This document shows, piece after piece, positions 48,601 through 57,030 of a stretch of 64,000 nucleotides of DNA. The notes below the pieces were generated by a model, which worked only from the letters and a program-made list of their open reading frames with translations, did not search any database and was not told the DNA's origin. Each line of letters opens with the position of its first letter. Position 1 is the first letter of the stretch. The translations under genes were made by a program, and so were the position numbers. The DNA is from Streptomyces sp. JH34 (GTDB lineage: Bacteria > Actinomycetota > Actinomycetes > Streptomycetales > Streptomycetaceae), in NCBI RefSeq assembly GCF_029428875.1, contig NZ_JAJSOO010000001.1, positions 1,488,001-1,552,000 on the forward strand, read 5' to 3'.

Positions 48601-50088
48601 TCACGCCGCCGCGAGGCGGCGCCGGACCGCGGCGGCGTTCCAGAGGTGGTGCACGGCGTACGTGCGCCAGGGGCGCCAGGCCCCGGTCTCCGCGGCCTCC
48701 GCCCCCGTCTGCCGCATCCCCGTCCGGACGGCCGCGTCACCGGTCAGCAGCACGTCGGGATCTCCGAGCGCCCGCATGCGGATGTAGCCGGCGGTCCAGG
48801 GGCCGACGCCGGGCAGCGCGAGGAGGTCCTGCTCGGCCTGGTCCCGGTCGGCGCCGGGGTCCAGGCCGATCGTGCCGTCGGCCAGCGCGGCCGCGACGGT
48901 GCGCAGGGCGGCGCGCCGGGAGCCGGGCGTGCCCAGCTCGTCCAGGCCGGCCTCGGCGAGGTCCCCGGGGTCGGGGAACGTATGGGTGAGGGCGCCGCTG
49001 GGAACCTGGAGCGGTGAGCCGTGGGCCGCCACCAGCGCGCTGCCGAGCCGGCGTCCGGCGGCCACGGAGACCTGCTGGCCGAGGACCGCCCGGACGGCCA
49101 GTTCGTGGACGTCGGCGGCGCCGGGTGCCCGCAGCCCCGGTGTACGGGCGAGGAGCGGGGCGAGTGCGGGGTCCGCGCAGAGGCGCTCGGCGACCGCGTC
49201 CGGGTCGGCGTCCAGGTCGAAGAGGCGGCGCATCCGCTGGGTCGCGGTCGTCAGGTCGCGCAGATCGCCGAGGTGCAGCCGGCACTCCAGCCAGCCGTCG
49301 CCGGTCCTCTCGCGGACCTCGGCGATGCCGGTGCCGTTCGGCAGGCGCAGAGTGCGTCTGTAGGTGCGGTCGCCCCTGTCGCCCGCCACCTCCTCGATGC
49401 CGGTGAGGGCCCGCGCCGCGAGATGGTCGAAGATCTCGCAGGCGGCGTACGGGCCCCTGTGGGCGAGCCGCAGGGGCACTCCCCCGCCGCCCGCTGCGGT
49501 GCCGACGGAGCCGTGGCGGGCGGATCCGCCCGGGCGGGCGGTGCGCAGCTCCCCGGGCGTGAGGGCGTAGATCTCCCGCACCGTGTCGTTGAACTGCCGC
49601 ACGCTGGCGAAACCGGCGGCGAAGGCGATCTCGGCGGCACCCAGGGTGGTGGTCTGCAGCAGGACCCGCGCGGTGTGGGCCCGCTGGGCGCGGGCGAGCG
49701 CGATGGGTCCGGCGCCGACCTCGGCGTTCAGCTGGCGCTGGACCTGGCGGGTGCTGTAGCCGAGGCGCGCGGCGAGCCCGGCCACGCCTTCCCGGTCGAC
49801 GACCCCGTCCCCGATCAGCCTCATCGCCCGGCCCACCAGGTCGGCACGGACGTTCCAGCCGGCGGAGCCGGGTACGGCGTCGGGCCGGCAGCGCCTGCAG
49901 GCACGGAATCCGCCGCCCTGGGCCGCGGCCGCGGTGGGGAAGAACGTCACGTTCCGGCGCTTCGGAGTGGTGGCCGGGCAGCTCGGGCGGCAGTAGATGC
50001 CGGTCGTGGACACGGCGAAGAAGAACTCGCCGTCGAACCGGGCGTCGCGGCTGGTCACCGCCTCGTACCTGCTGTCGTCGCTGGTCAT
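48601..50088 (-). CDS. alkA: Ada-AlkA fusion: methyl-sensing regulator and DNA-3-methyladenine glycosylase
   Basis: 495 aa from ATG 50088. The N-terminus is an Ada metal-binding domain: zinc ligands Cys33 and Cys37 (GIYCRPSCP) and Cys64/Cys67 (CRRC); Cys33 corresponds to the methyl-phosphotriester acceptor. An AraC-type HTH follows (residues ~95-185, LGYSTRQVQRQLNAE, GFASVRQFNDTV). The C-terminal AlkA domain has the helix-hairpin-helix LPGVGPWTAGYIRMRA and a catalytic Asp in LLTGD. Such fusions switch on the adaptive response when alkylated. It heads the operon with ogt and alkB and diverges from catR. Confidence 0.93.
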   Translation of the reverse strand: MTSDDSRYEAVTSRDARFDGEFFFAVSTTGIYCRPSCPATTPKRRNVTFFPTAAAAQGGGFRACRRCRPDAVPGSAGWNVRADLVGRAMRLIGDGVVDREGVAGLAARLGYSTRQVQRQLNAEVGAGPIALARAQRAHTARVLLQTTTLGAAEIAFAAGFASVRQFNDTVREIYALTPGELRTARPGGSARHGSVGTAAGGGGVPLRLAHRGPYAACEIFDHLAARALTGIEEVAGDRGDRTYRRTLRLPNGTGIAEVRERTGDGWLECRLHLGDLRDLTTATQRMRRLFDLDADPDAVAERLCADPALAPLLARTPGLRAPGAADVHELAVRAVLGQQVSVAAGRRLGSALVAAHGSPLQVPSGALTHTFPDPGDLAEAGLDELGTPGSRRAALRTVAAALADGTIGLDPGADRDQAEQDLLALPGVGPWTAGYIRMRALGDPDVLLTGDAAVRTGMRQTGAEAAETGAWRPWRTYAVHHLWNAAAVRRRLAAA

Positions 50089-50186
50089 GCCTCCAGGGTG
50101 CGGTATCGCGCCCGCCGGTGCTGGCGGGTATCGGACAGCACGTTTCGCAGGTTTGATCGATCACAGTTCTCTTATGTGTCTTTGAT

Positions 50187-50199
50187 TGGAATCATTCCA
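50187..50199 (+). promoter_or_regulatory. Fur/CatR-like operator palindrome
   Basis: TGGAATCATTCCA is a perfect 6-1-6 palindrome in an AT-rich stretch, 21 bp upstream of the GTG of the Fur-family gene. Its position fits autoregulation of the catR-catalase pair by CatR. Confidence 0.6.
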
Positions 50200-50220
50200 G
50201 AAAAGTGGTTGACTGAGCAT

Positions 50221-50700
50221 GTGATCGAAACCGAGGCCAGGACACTCCTTCGCGGAGCGTCATTGCGAGTGACCCGCCCCAGGGTCGCCGTGCTCTCGGC
50301 GGTCCACGAGGCCCCGCACTCCGATGCCAGTACCCTCCTCACCCTGGTGCGGACACGCATCGGCGCGGTCTCCACCCAAGCCGTCTACGACGTGCTCAAG
50401 ACGCTCGTCGACGCGGGACTGGCCCGACGGATCGACCTGCCGAATTCCGCGGCACGGTACGAGGGACAGTTCTGGGACAACCATCAGCACGTGGTCTGCC
50501 GCTCGTGCGGCACGATCGCCGACATCGATGTCCCGCAGGGCGCTCCGCGTCCCGAGGCGCCCCAGGACCACGGGTTCACCGTCGACCGCGTCGAGGTCAC
50601 GTACTGGGGCCTGTGCCCCGGATGCCGGACCGGACGCGACCGTCGGGATCCGGAGTCGGCGCACCGAAGTTTTCACAAAGAGGAGCAGGAAAATTTCTGA
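50221..50700 (+). CDS. catR: Fur-family peroxide-responsive repressor (CatR-like)
   Basis: 159 aa from GTG 50221; the 559-aa frame from 49021 is a shadow running over the divergent repair gene. It has the N-terminal winged helix ([36 protein letters not shown]), a metal site [15 protein letters not shown] and the second structural-zinc pair GLCPGC. Genes of this type adjacent to catalase (CatR/PerR group) repress the catalase and themselves until oxidised by peroxide. Its stop overlaps the presumed start of the catalase gene. An operator-like palindrome lies upstream. Confidence 0.92.
   Translation: MIETEARTLLRGASLRVTRPRVAVLSAVHEAPHSDASTLLTLVRTRIGAVSTQAVYDVLKTLVDAGLARRIDLPNSAARYEGQFWDNHQHVVCRSCGTIADIDVPQGAPRPEAPQDHGFTVDRVEVTYWGLCPGCRTGRDRRDPESAHRSFHKEEQENF
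50679..50695 (+). promoter_or_regulatory. Shine-Dalgarno serving a non-canonical ATT start
   Basis: AGAGGAG (50679-50685) is followed after 7 nt by ATT (50693-50695), where the catalase protein is expected to begin. No ATG, GTG, TTG or CTG exists in that frame for several dozen codons upstream or for about 27 codons downstream. Confidence 0.65.
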
Positions 50701-52159
50701 CAACACGAAGCCGCTGACCACTGCCGCCGGCGCACCGGTCGCGAACAACGAGAACGCCGTCACCGCCGGTCCGCGCGGACCGATGCTGCTCCAGGACGTC
50801 TGGTTCCTGGAGAAGCTGGCCCACTTCAGCCGTGAGGTCATCCCGGAGCGTCGTATGCACGCCAAGGGCTCCGGCGCCTTCGGCACGTTCCGGGTGACGC
50901 AGGACATCACGCGCTACTCCCGGGCCGCCCTCTTCTCCGAGGTCGGCAAGGAGACGGAGGTCTTCGCCCGCTTCTCGACCGTGGCCGGTGAGCGCGGCGC
51001 GGCCGACGCCGAGCGCGACATCCGCGGTTTCGCCCTCCGCTTCTACACGGAGGAGGGCAACTGGGACGTCGTCGGCAACAACACGCCGGTGTTCTTCCAC
51101 CGCGACCCCCACCACTTCCCCGACCTGAACCGCGCCGTGAAGCGCGACCCGCGCACCAACCTGCGCTCGGCGGAGAACAACTGGGACTTCTGGACCAACC
51201 TCCCCGAGGCCCTGCACCAGATCACCATCGTGATGTCGGACCGCGGCATCCCCGACGGCTACCGTCACATGCACGGGTTCGGTTCGCACACCTACTCGTT
51301 CGTCAACGGGAGCAACGAGCGCTTCTGGGTGAAGTTCCACTTCCGTACGCAGCAGGGCATCAAGAACCTGACGGACGCCGAGGCAGCCGCGGTCGTCGCC
51401 GACGACCGCGAGTCCTCGCAGGCGGACCTGTTCGACGCCATCGAGCGCGGCGACAACCCGAAGTGGACCTTCTTCATCCAGGTCATGCCGGAGGCGGACG
51501 CGGCGACGTACCGCTACCACCCCTTCGACCTGACCAAGGTCTGGTCCAAGAAGGACTACCCGCTCATCGAGGTCGGCGAGTTCGAGCTCAACCGCAACCC
51601 GGAGAACTACTTCGCCGACGTGGAGCAGGCCGCCTTCACCCCGGCGAACCTCGTTCCCGGCGTGGGCGCCTCGCCCGACCGCATGCTGCAGGGCCGGCTG
51701 TTCTCGTACGGTGACGCCGCCCGCTACCGCGTCGGCGTCAACCACCACCAGATCCCGGTGAACCAGCCGCGCGGCGCGAAGAACGTCAACACCTACCACC
51801 GTGACGGCCAGCTGCGCGTGGACGGCAACCAGGGCGCCGTGCCCGGCTACACCCCGAACAGCTACGGACGCTGGGCGGAGCAGCCGCAGTTCGCCGAGCC
51901 CGGCCTGGCGCTCGACGGTGCCGCGGCCGACCGGTTCGACTACCGCGAGGACGACGACAACTACTTCGAGCAGCCGGGGAACCTCTTCCGGGCGATGACG
52001 CCGGACGAGCAGGACGCGCTGTTCGGCAACACCGCACGGGCCATCGACGGTGCCTCCCAGGCCACCATCGAGCGCCACATCGGCCACTGCACGCAGGCCG
52101 ACCCGGCCTACGGCGAGGGTGTCCGCAAGGCGATCGAGGCCCTGCAGGCGGCCAAGTAG
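50693..52159 (+). CDS. katA: Monofunctional haem catalase
   Basis: 488 aa if translation starts at the ATT 50693 (I/M-S-D-N-T-K). It dismutates H2O2 in the cytoplasm. The catalytic His lies in [14 protein letters not shown], the Asn in [15 protein letters not shown], and the proximal haem Tyr in [18 protein letters not shown]-type and clade-3 length are normal. The N-terminal [19 protein letters not shown] is conserved in the family, so a start at the first in-frame ATG (MLLQDVWF, ~27 codons on) would remove real sequence. It overlaps the catR stop by 8 bp and is followed by a strong terminator. Confidence 0.93.
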   Translation: MSDNTKPLTTAAGAPVANNENAVTAGPRGPMLLQDVWFLEKLAHFSREVIPERRMHAKGSGAFGTFRVTQDITRYSRAALFSEVGKETEVFARFSTVAGERGAADAERDIRGFALRFYTEEGNWDVVGNNTPVFFHRDPHHFPDLNRAVKRDPRTNLRSAENNWDFWTNLPEALHQITIVMSDRGIPDGYRHMHGFGSHTYSFVNGSNERFWVKFHFRTQQGIKNLTDAEAAAVVADDRESSQADLFDAIERGDNPKWTFFIQVMPEADAATYRYHPFDLTKVWSKKDYPLIEVGEFELNRNPENYFADVEQAAFTPANLVPGVGASPDRMLQGRLFSYGDAARYRVGVNHHQIPVNQPRGAKNVNTYHRDGQLRVDGNQGAVPGYTPNSYGRWAEQPQFAEPGLALDGAAADRFDYREDDDNYFEQPGNLFRAMTPDEQDALFGNTARAIDGASQATIERHIGHCTQADPAYGEGVRKAIEALQAAK

Positions 52160-52181
52160 GGCTGTTTCCGGCCGTAGCGCA

Positions 52182-52220
52182 CGAGGGTCCCCGGGCGAGA
52201 TCGTCGCCCGGGGACCCTCG
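52182..52220. terminator. Bidirectional rho-independent-like terminator
   Basis: A perfect 17-bp stem (CGAGGGTCCCCGGGCGA and its complement) with loop GATCG, followed by TTT, between the convergent catalase and ankyrin genes. Confidence 0.88.
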
Positions 52221-52283
52221 TTTCACGTCCGCCGTTCCCGCGCGGGGACCGCCCGCCGCCCCTGCGCACCGGGCGGCGCACGG

Positions 52284-52661
52284 CTACCCGAGCAGGGCCG
52301 TCCGCCCGAACATCTGCGCCGTCGCCCTCGCGCTGGGCGTCCCCGCGTCGAGGTCGGCGCCCGCGGCGACCAGCGCCTCCACGATCGCGTCCTCGCCCTT
52401 GAACAGGGCTCCGGCCACGGGTGACTGGTCCCGGGCGTTGCGCAGATCGACGTCGGCGCCGCGCCCGATCAGCGCGCGCACCGTCCCGGTGTGCCCGTGG
52501 TACGCGGCGAGCATCAGCGCCGTGTTGCCCTCGCGGTCCTGGACGTCGACCGGCAGGCCGTGGTCGAAGAACTCCAGGAGCTCGTCCGTGCGCCCCTGCC
52601 GGGCCAGGTCCGTCACGATCACGACGAGCCGGCCGGTCTGTTCCTCGGAAAGCGGTTCCAT
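52284..52661 (-). CDS. Ankyrin-repeat protein
   Basis: 125 aa from ATG 52661. After an N-terminal helix (LVVIVTDLARQGRTDELLEFF) it has three to four ankyrin units, seen as DREGNTALMLAAYHGHTGTV and then RGADVDLRNARDQSPVAGALF with GEDAIVEALVAAGADLDA. No signal peptide is visible. It is convergent with the catalase gene across a shared terminator. In Pseudomonas aeruginosa an ankyrin protein (AnkB) encoded beside a catalase supports its activity, so a link is possible here, but the orientation differs. Confidence 0.9.
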   Translation of the reverse strand: MEPLSEEQTGRLVVIVTDLARQGRTDELLEFFDHGLPVDVQDREGNTALMLAAYHGHTGTVRALIGRGADVDLRNARDQSPVAGALFKGEDAIVEALVAAGADLDAGTPSARATAQMFGRTALLG

Positions 52662-52790
52662 ACCGCCATTCTAGGCGAGCGCCCCTCAAACCCTTCGGAC
52701 AGCGCGATACGCATCACCACGTCCGTCCTGTCTGAACTTCACGGGAACTCCAGCGAAATGGCACGTGTGTGGATATCGTGCACCGAGCGA

Positions 52791-52829
52791 GGGCGCATCC
52801 GTCTGTCCATGGGATCGGCGGATGCGCCC
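52791..52829 (+). other. Leader hairpin upstream of the sugar-transferase gene
   Basis: A perfect 11-bp inverted repeat, GGGCGCATCCG (52791-52801) and CGGATGCGCCC (52819-52829), loop 17 nt, ends 34 bp before the start codon. It could be an mRNA leader structure or an attenuator for the polysaccharide locus. Confidence 0.5.
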
Positions 52830-52863
52830 CGTTTGTGGGGATGCAACTGTGGCTGGGGGGTTC

Positions 52864-54411
52864 ATGGGGCATGTCGAAATACCTGAATCGGATATATCCG
52901 GGCCGGTCGGGCTGGCGGGGGCACCACGACCGCGTACCGCCGCCTCCCGGAACCGCGGGGTGGCTCCCGGGCACGTGTGGAGAGCCCCGAAGACCGTCGG
53001 GCGCGACCACGCGGAGAGACCGCGGGCGAGAAAGAGGCACGATCCGCGTGTGCCCTTACTCGTCCTGACCGATCTGGTGGGTATGGGGGTACCCGCCTGG
53101 CTGGTGCTGCGGACCGGCGACCAGCCGGGGCCACAGGCCGCAGCGGCGTCCGTGGCGCTGGTGTGGGCCGGGGTGCGCGGGGCACGCGGACGGTACGCGC
53201 GGTCGCTTCCGGGGGAATCCACCGGAGGCCCCTACGCGCCCCTGGGTGACTGGCTCGCGCTGACCGGGGTGCTGGCCGTGCTGCTGGCCGTGACGGGCGG
53301 GGGCGTGGACCCGGCGACCGCCGTCGCGGCGCTGGTGCCGGGTCTGGCACTGACCGTCCTCGTGGGGGCCGTGGCCCGGCTGCGGACGGCGGGGCGCCGG
53401 GGGGCGCGCCGGGTCCTGGTGGTCGGTGAGGCGGCAGGGCTGGACCGGGCGGTGAGTCTGCTGAACTCCCGCAAGGGGCATCCGTACACGGCGGTCGCGG
53501 TGGTCCCCGTGGGCCCGGAGGCACCGGACTGCGGGACGCCCGTGCCGGGCCGGCTGGCACCCGAACCGGCCGACGACGACGTGTCCACGGTGCTGGGCGG
53601 CGCCTTCGCCCACGACGCGGATCTGGTCCTCGTCGCGCCCGGGCCGCAACTGGACGAGGACCGGCTGCGCCGGCTGGCGTGGGGCCTGCACGACGGCGGC
53701 CTCGCCCTCTGCGTGCTGTCGGAGCTGTCGGGGGTCGCCGCCGCCCGCGTGCGGCCCGCGTCCGCGGCCGGACTGACGCTGCTGCACGTGGCGCCGCCGC
53801 TGCGGCACGGTCCGCAGGCCGTGCTCAAGGCGGTGGTGGACCGGGCCGGCGCCGCACTCGGCCTCCTGGCGCTCGCCCCGCTGTTCTGCGGGGTGGCGCT
53901 GGCGGTGCGGCTCTCGTCGCCCGGTCCCGTCTTCCATCGCCAGACCCGTCACGGCCGTCACAACAGGCCCTTCACCATGTGGAAGTTCCGCACGATGGTG
54001 GCGGACGCGGAGGCCCGCAGGGAGCAGCTCTCGGCAGCGAACGAGAGCGGGGGGCCGATGTTCAAGATGCGTCGCGATCCACGGGTGACCCGGATCGGCC
54101 AGGCTCTTCGCCGGACGTCGGTGGACGAGCTCCCGCAGCTCCTCAACGTGCTGCGGGGTGACATGTCCCTGGTAGGCCCCCGGCCGCCGCTGCCGGAGGA
54201 GGTGTCGCGCTACGACGAGCGTGAGCTGCGGCGGCTGGCCGTGCGGCCGGGACTGACCGGCCTGTGGCAGGTCAGCGGACGGTCGGACCTGTCCTGGCAG
54301 GAGACGGTCTCGCTGGACCTCTGGTACGTCGACAACTGGTCGGTGGCGACGGACATGGGGCTCCTCGCCCGGACGGTACGCGCCGTCACCGACGGCCGGG
54401 GAGCGTACTGA
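52864..54411 (+). CDS. Polyprenyl glycosylphosphotransferase (exopolysaccharide initiation)
   Basis: 515 aa from ATG 52864 (G-rich site just upstream; the frame to 52765 is not needed). It transfers a hexose-1-phosphate to undecaprenyl phosphate, the first step of repeat-unit assembly. The N-terminal half has four probable membrane helices (~residues 60-160) and a Rossmann-like region (VLVVGEAAG). The C-terminal sugar-transferase domain has a further helix (ALGLLALAPLFCGVALAV), then PFTMWKFRTMVADAE, DELPQLLNVLRGDMSLVGPRP and RPGLTGLWQVSGRSDLSW. It opens the polysaccharide locus. Confidence 0.93.
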   Translation: MGHVEIPESDISGPVGLAGAPRPRTAASRNRGVAPGHVWRAPKTVGRDHAERPRARKRHDPRVPLLVLTDLVGMGVPAWLVLRTGDQPGPQAAAASVALVWAGVRGARGRYARSLPGESTGGPYAPLGDWLALTGVLAVLLAVTGGGVDPATAVAALVPGLALTVLVGAVARLRTAGRRGARRVLVVGEAAGLDRAVSLLNSRKGHPYTAVAVVPVGPEAPDCGTPVPGRLAPEPADDDVSTVLGGAFAHDADLVLVAPGPQLDEDRLRRLAWGLHDGGLALCVLSELSGVAAARVRPASAAGLTLLHVAPPLRHGPQAVLKAVVDRAGAALGLLALAPLFCGVALAVRLSSPGPVFHRQTRHGRHNRPFTMWKFRTMVADAEARREQLSAANESGGPMFKMRRDPRVTRIGQALRRTSVDELPQLLNVLRGDMSLVGPRPPLPEEVSRYDERELRRLAVRPGLTGLWQVSGRSDLSWQETVSLDLWYVDNWSVATDMGLLARTVRAVTDGRGAY

Positions 54412-54483
54412 GACGTGGTGGGGGGTCACGAGGGGGGCCGCGTGCACGGGATCAGGACGGACCGCGGCCGTCCGGCCGGACCG

Positions 54484-55467
54484 TCAGCCCTGAGGGGTCT
54501 GACGGCCGAGCCACCAGGCGTAGGTGCGGGCGATGCCGTCCCGCAGCGGAATCTGCGGCTTGAAGCCGAGGGAGGAGAGCCGGGACACGTCGAGGAGCTT
54601 GCGCGGGGTGCCGTCGGGCTTCGAGGTGTCCCAGACGATACGTCCCTGGTATTCCGTCACATCGGCGACGGTGTCCGCCAGTTCGCTGATGGCGAGGTCC
54701 TCGCCGCAGCCGACGTTGACCGGTTCGGCGTCGTCGTACACCTCCAGCAGCCGCACGCACGCGGCGGCCAGGTCGTCGACGTGGAGGAACTCGCGCCGGG
54801 GGCTTCCGGAACCCCACAGGGTGACCTCGTCGGCGCCGTCCCGCTTCGCCTCGTGGAAGCGGCGGATCAGGGCGGGCAGCACGTGCGAGGTCTCCAGGTC
54901 GAAGTTGTCCCCGGGGCCGTAGAGATTGGTGGGCATGGCGCTGATGTACGAGGCGCCGTACTGCCGGCGGTAGGACTGGACCTGCACGATTCCGGCGATC
55001 TTGGCCAGCGCGTACGCCTCGTTGGTGGGTTCGAGTGGGCCGGTGAGCAGGGCGCTCTCGGGGATCGGCTGGGGGGCGTGCTTGGGGTAGATGCACGACG
55101 AGCCGAGGAGGAGCAGGCGCCGGACGCCGGCCGCGTGGGCGCCCGCGACCACGGCGAGCTGGATCCGGAGGTTGTCCTCCAGGAACTGCACCGGCCGGGT
55201 GCTGTTGGCCATGATCCCGCCCACCTTGGCGGCCGCCAGCACCACCGCGTCCGGGCGGGTCTCGCGCAGGAAGGCCTCGGTCGGCGCGGCCTCGCGCAGA
55301 TCGAGTTCGTCCCGGCCGCGGGTGATCACCTCGTGGCCGTCGGCGGTGAGGCGGCGCACCAGCGCCGATCCGACGAGGCCGCGGTGGCCCGCGACGAATA
55401 TGCGGGCGCCCGGGTGCAGCAGGGGGCGGGTGGATTCCTGGGCCGGGCCAGGGGTTTCAGTCGTCAT
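54484..55467 (-). CDS. fcl: GDP-L-fucose synthase
   Basis: 327 aa from ATG 55467. It is the bifunctional epimerase-reductase that turns GDP-4-keto-6-deoxymannose into GDP-L-fucose. Rossmann GHRGLVGSALV, the AAAKVGGIMAN loop, catalytic Ser/Cys in LGSSCIYPKHAPQP and YALAKIAG (Tyr, Lys) are present, with the C-terminal WGSGSPRREFLHVDDLA substrate loop. It is divergent from gmd, with 115 bp between the two starts, so both are likely driven from one control region. Confidence 0.94.
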   Translation of the reverse strand: MTTETPGPAQESTRPLLHPGARIFVAGHRGLVGSALVRRLTADGHEVITRGRDELDLREAAPTEAFLRETRPDAVVLAAAKVGGIMANSTRPVQFLEDNLRIQLAVVAGAHAAGVRRLLLLGSSCIYPKHAPQPIPESALLTGPLEPTNEAYALAKIAGIVQVQSYRRQYGASYISAMPTNLYGPGDNFDLETSHVLPALIRRFHEAKRDGADEVTLWGSGSPRREFLHVDDLAAACVRLLEVYDDAEPVNVGCGEDLAISELADTVADVTEYQGRIVWDTSKPDGTPRKLLDVSRLSSLGFKPQIPLRDGIARTYAWWLGRQTPQG

Positions 55468-55582
55468 GGCTCGGATTGTGCCAGCAGCGCGACAGCCGGG
55501 TGACGCTTTGCCGCATTCCGCTCAAATCCAGTGATTTCGGTGACACAAACCGCCCCAAGGGCGACGACAGAAGGGGGGAGTC

Positions 55583-56596
55583 ATGGCAAAGACCGCACTC
55601 ATCACCGGTGTGACCGGACAGGACGGTTCGTACCTGTCGGAGCTGCTGCTCGAGAAGGGGTACACGGTCCACGGCCTGATACGGCGTTCGTCGAGCTTCA
55701 ACACGGAGCGGATCGACCACATCTACCAGGGCCCCGAGGAAGCGAATCGTTCCTTCGTGCTCCATCACGCCGACCTCTCCGACGGCGTCGCGCTGGTGAA
55801 CCTGCTGCGGGACATCCAGCCCGACGAGGTCTACAACCTGGGTGCCCAGTCGCACGTCAGGGTGTCCTTCGACGCGCCGCTGTACACCGGTGACGTCACC
55901 GGCCTGGGCACCGTGCGGCTGCTGGAGGCTGTCCGGGCGAGCGGCATCGAGACCCGGGTCTATCAGGCGTCCTCGTCCGAGATGTTCGGCGCGAGCCCGC
56001 CCCCGCAGAACGAGAAGACCCCGTTCCACCCGCGCAGCCCGTACAGCGTGGCCAAGGTCTACTCGTACTGGGCGACGGTCAACTACCGTGAGGCGTACGG
56101 GATGTTCGCCACCAACGGGATCCTGTTCAACCACGAGTCCCCGCGCCGCGGCGAGACCTTCGTGACCCGCAAGATCACCCGCGGGGTGGCCAGGATCAAG
56201 GCGGGTCTGCAGGACCGGTTGCATCTGGGCAACCTCGACGCCGTACGCGACTGGGGGTACGCCCCCGAATACGTGGAGGCGATGTGGCGGATGCTCCAGT
56301 GCGACACCCCCGACGACTACGTGGTGGCCACCGGCGAGGGGGTCAGTGTGAGGCGGTTCCTGGAGTACGCCTTCGAGCACGCGGGCCTCGACTGGGCGGA
56401 GCACGTGCGCTACGACCCCAAGTACGAACGCCCCAGCGAGGTCGACGCGCTGATCGGTGACGCGTCCAAGGCGGAGGAACTCCTGGGCTGGAAGCCGGAG
56501 GTGAAGTCGCGCGAGCTCGCACAGATCATGGTGGACGCCGACATCCGGCTGCTGAGCGACCAGCTCACGGGGTCCGCGGTCCGGGTGGACCGGTGA
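55583..56596 (+). CDS. gmd: GDP-mannose 4,6-dehydratase
   Basis: 337 aa from ATG 55583 behind GGGGGGAG. It converts GDP-D-mannose to GDP-4-keto-6-deoxy-D-mannose, the substrate of Fcl. The NADP-binding [19 protein letters not shown], the [15 protein letters not shown] loop, the catalytic Tyr/Lys in [10 protein letters not shown] and [20 protein letters not shown] are diagnostic. Its stop overlaps the start of the next gene as GTGA, which couples nucleotide-sugar synthesis to a run of secreted-protein genes. Confidence 0.96.
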   Translation: MAKTALITGVTGQDGSYLSELLLEKGYTVHGLIRRSSSFNTERIDHIYQGPEEANRSFVLHHADLSDGVALVNLLRDIQPDEVYNLGAQSHVRVSFDAPLYTGDVTGLGTVRLLEAVRASGIETRVYQASSSEMFGASPPPQNEKTPFHPRSPYSVAKVYSYWATVNYREAYGMFATNGILFNHESPRRGETFVTRKITRGVARIKAGLQDRLHLGNLDAVRDWGYAPEYVEAMWRMLQCDTPDDYVVATGEGVSVRRFLEYAFEHAGLDWAEHVRYDPKYERPSEVDALIGDASKAEELLGWKPEVKSRELAQIMVDADIRLLSDQLTGSAVRVDR

Positions 56597-57030
56597 AAAA
56601 GGCCGGACGTACCCGGGCCGGCGTCTTCGCATCGGCCCACCGGAGCTGTCCGCTGCTCACGCTGCCGTCCGCTCCGGCGGGCCAGGTGCTCAGGAGCGCG
56701 CGGCTCACCTTCCGTACCTCGTCGGACTCGACGGCGGGTTCGGCCGACAGCCACAGCATCGTGCCGGTCACCGGCGCGTGGACCGAGTCGGCGGTCACCC
56801 ACAGCACCCGGCCGACGCTCTCCACGTCCGTGCCGGGGACCATCACCGGCGCGTCCGCGGTCTCCACCGACCACTCGGCGGAGCTCGACGCGACGGCTCT
56901 GGACGGGGCTCTCGGCTCCGTCACCTCACTCGCCCTGACCAGCAGCGGGACGGACAGTCTCCGCATCTGGTCGAGCGAGGCAACCGCGGCCCACCGGCCG
57001 CAGCTCGTTCTCACCTTCGGAGATGAATGA
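56593..57030 (+). CDS. Short DNRLRE/CBM96-like beta-sandwich protein, N-terminally incomplete
   Basis: 145 aa from GTG 56593 (GTGA overlap with gmd). [20 protein letters not shown], then [20 protein letters not shown] and [21 protein letters not shown] match the second half of DNRLRE/CBM96-type domains found on secreted polysaccharide-binding proteins. The usual first strands (the 'DNR-RGR' part) and a signal peptide are absent, so it is either a truncated gene or a domain that works with its neighbour. The overlap with the next gene (ATGA at 57027) suggests it is translated. Confidence 0.65.
   Translation: MKKAGRTRAGVFASAHRSCPLLTLPSAPAGQVLRSARLTFRTSSDSTAGSADSHSIVPVTGAWTESAVTHSTRPTLSTSVPGTITGASAVSTDHSAELDATALDGALGSVTSLALTSSGTDSLRIWSSEATAAHRPQLVLTFGDE

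Noticed and set aside
49021-50220. Long N-terminal extension of the Fur-family protein
   Set aside because: It lies opposite the ada-alkA gene and has no family sequence; GTG 50221 gives the standard length.
50774-50800. First in-frame ATG as the true catalase start
   Set aside because: It would delete the conserved N-terminal arm that is clearly present between 50693 and 50774, and it has no ribosome-binding site.
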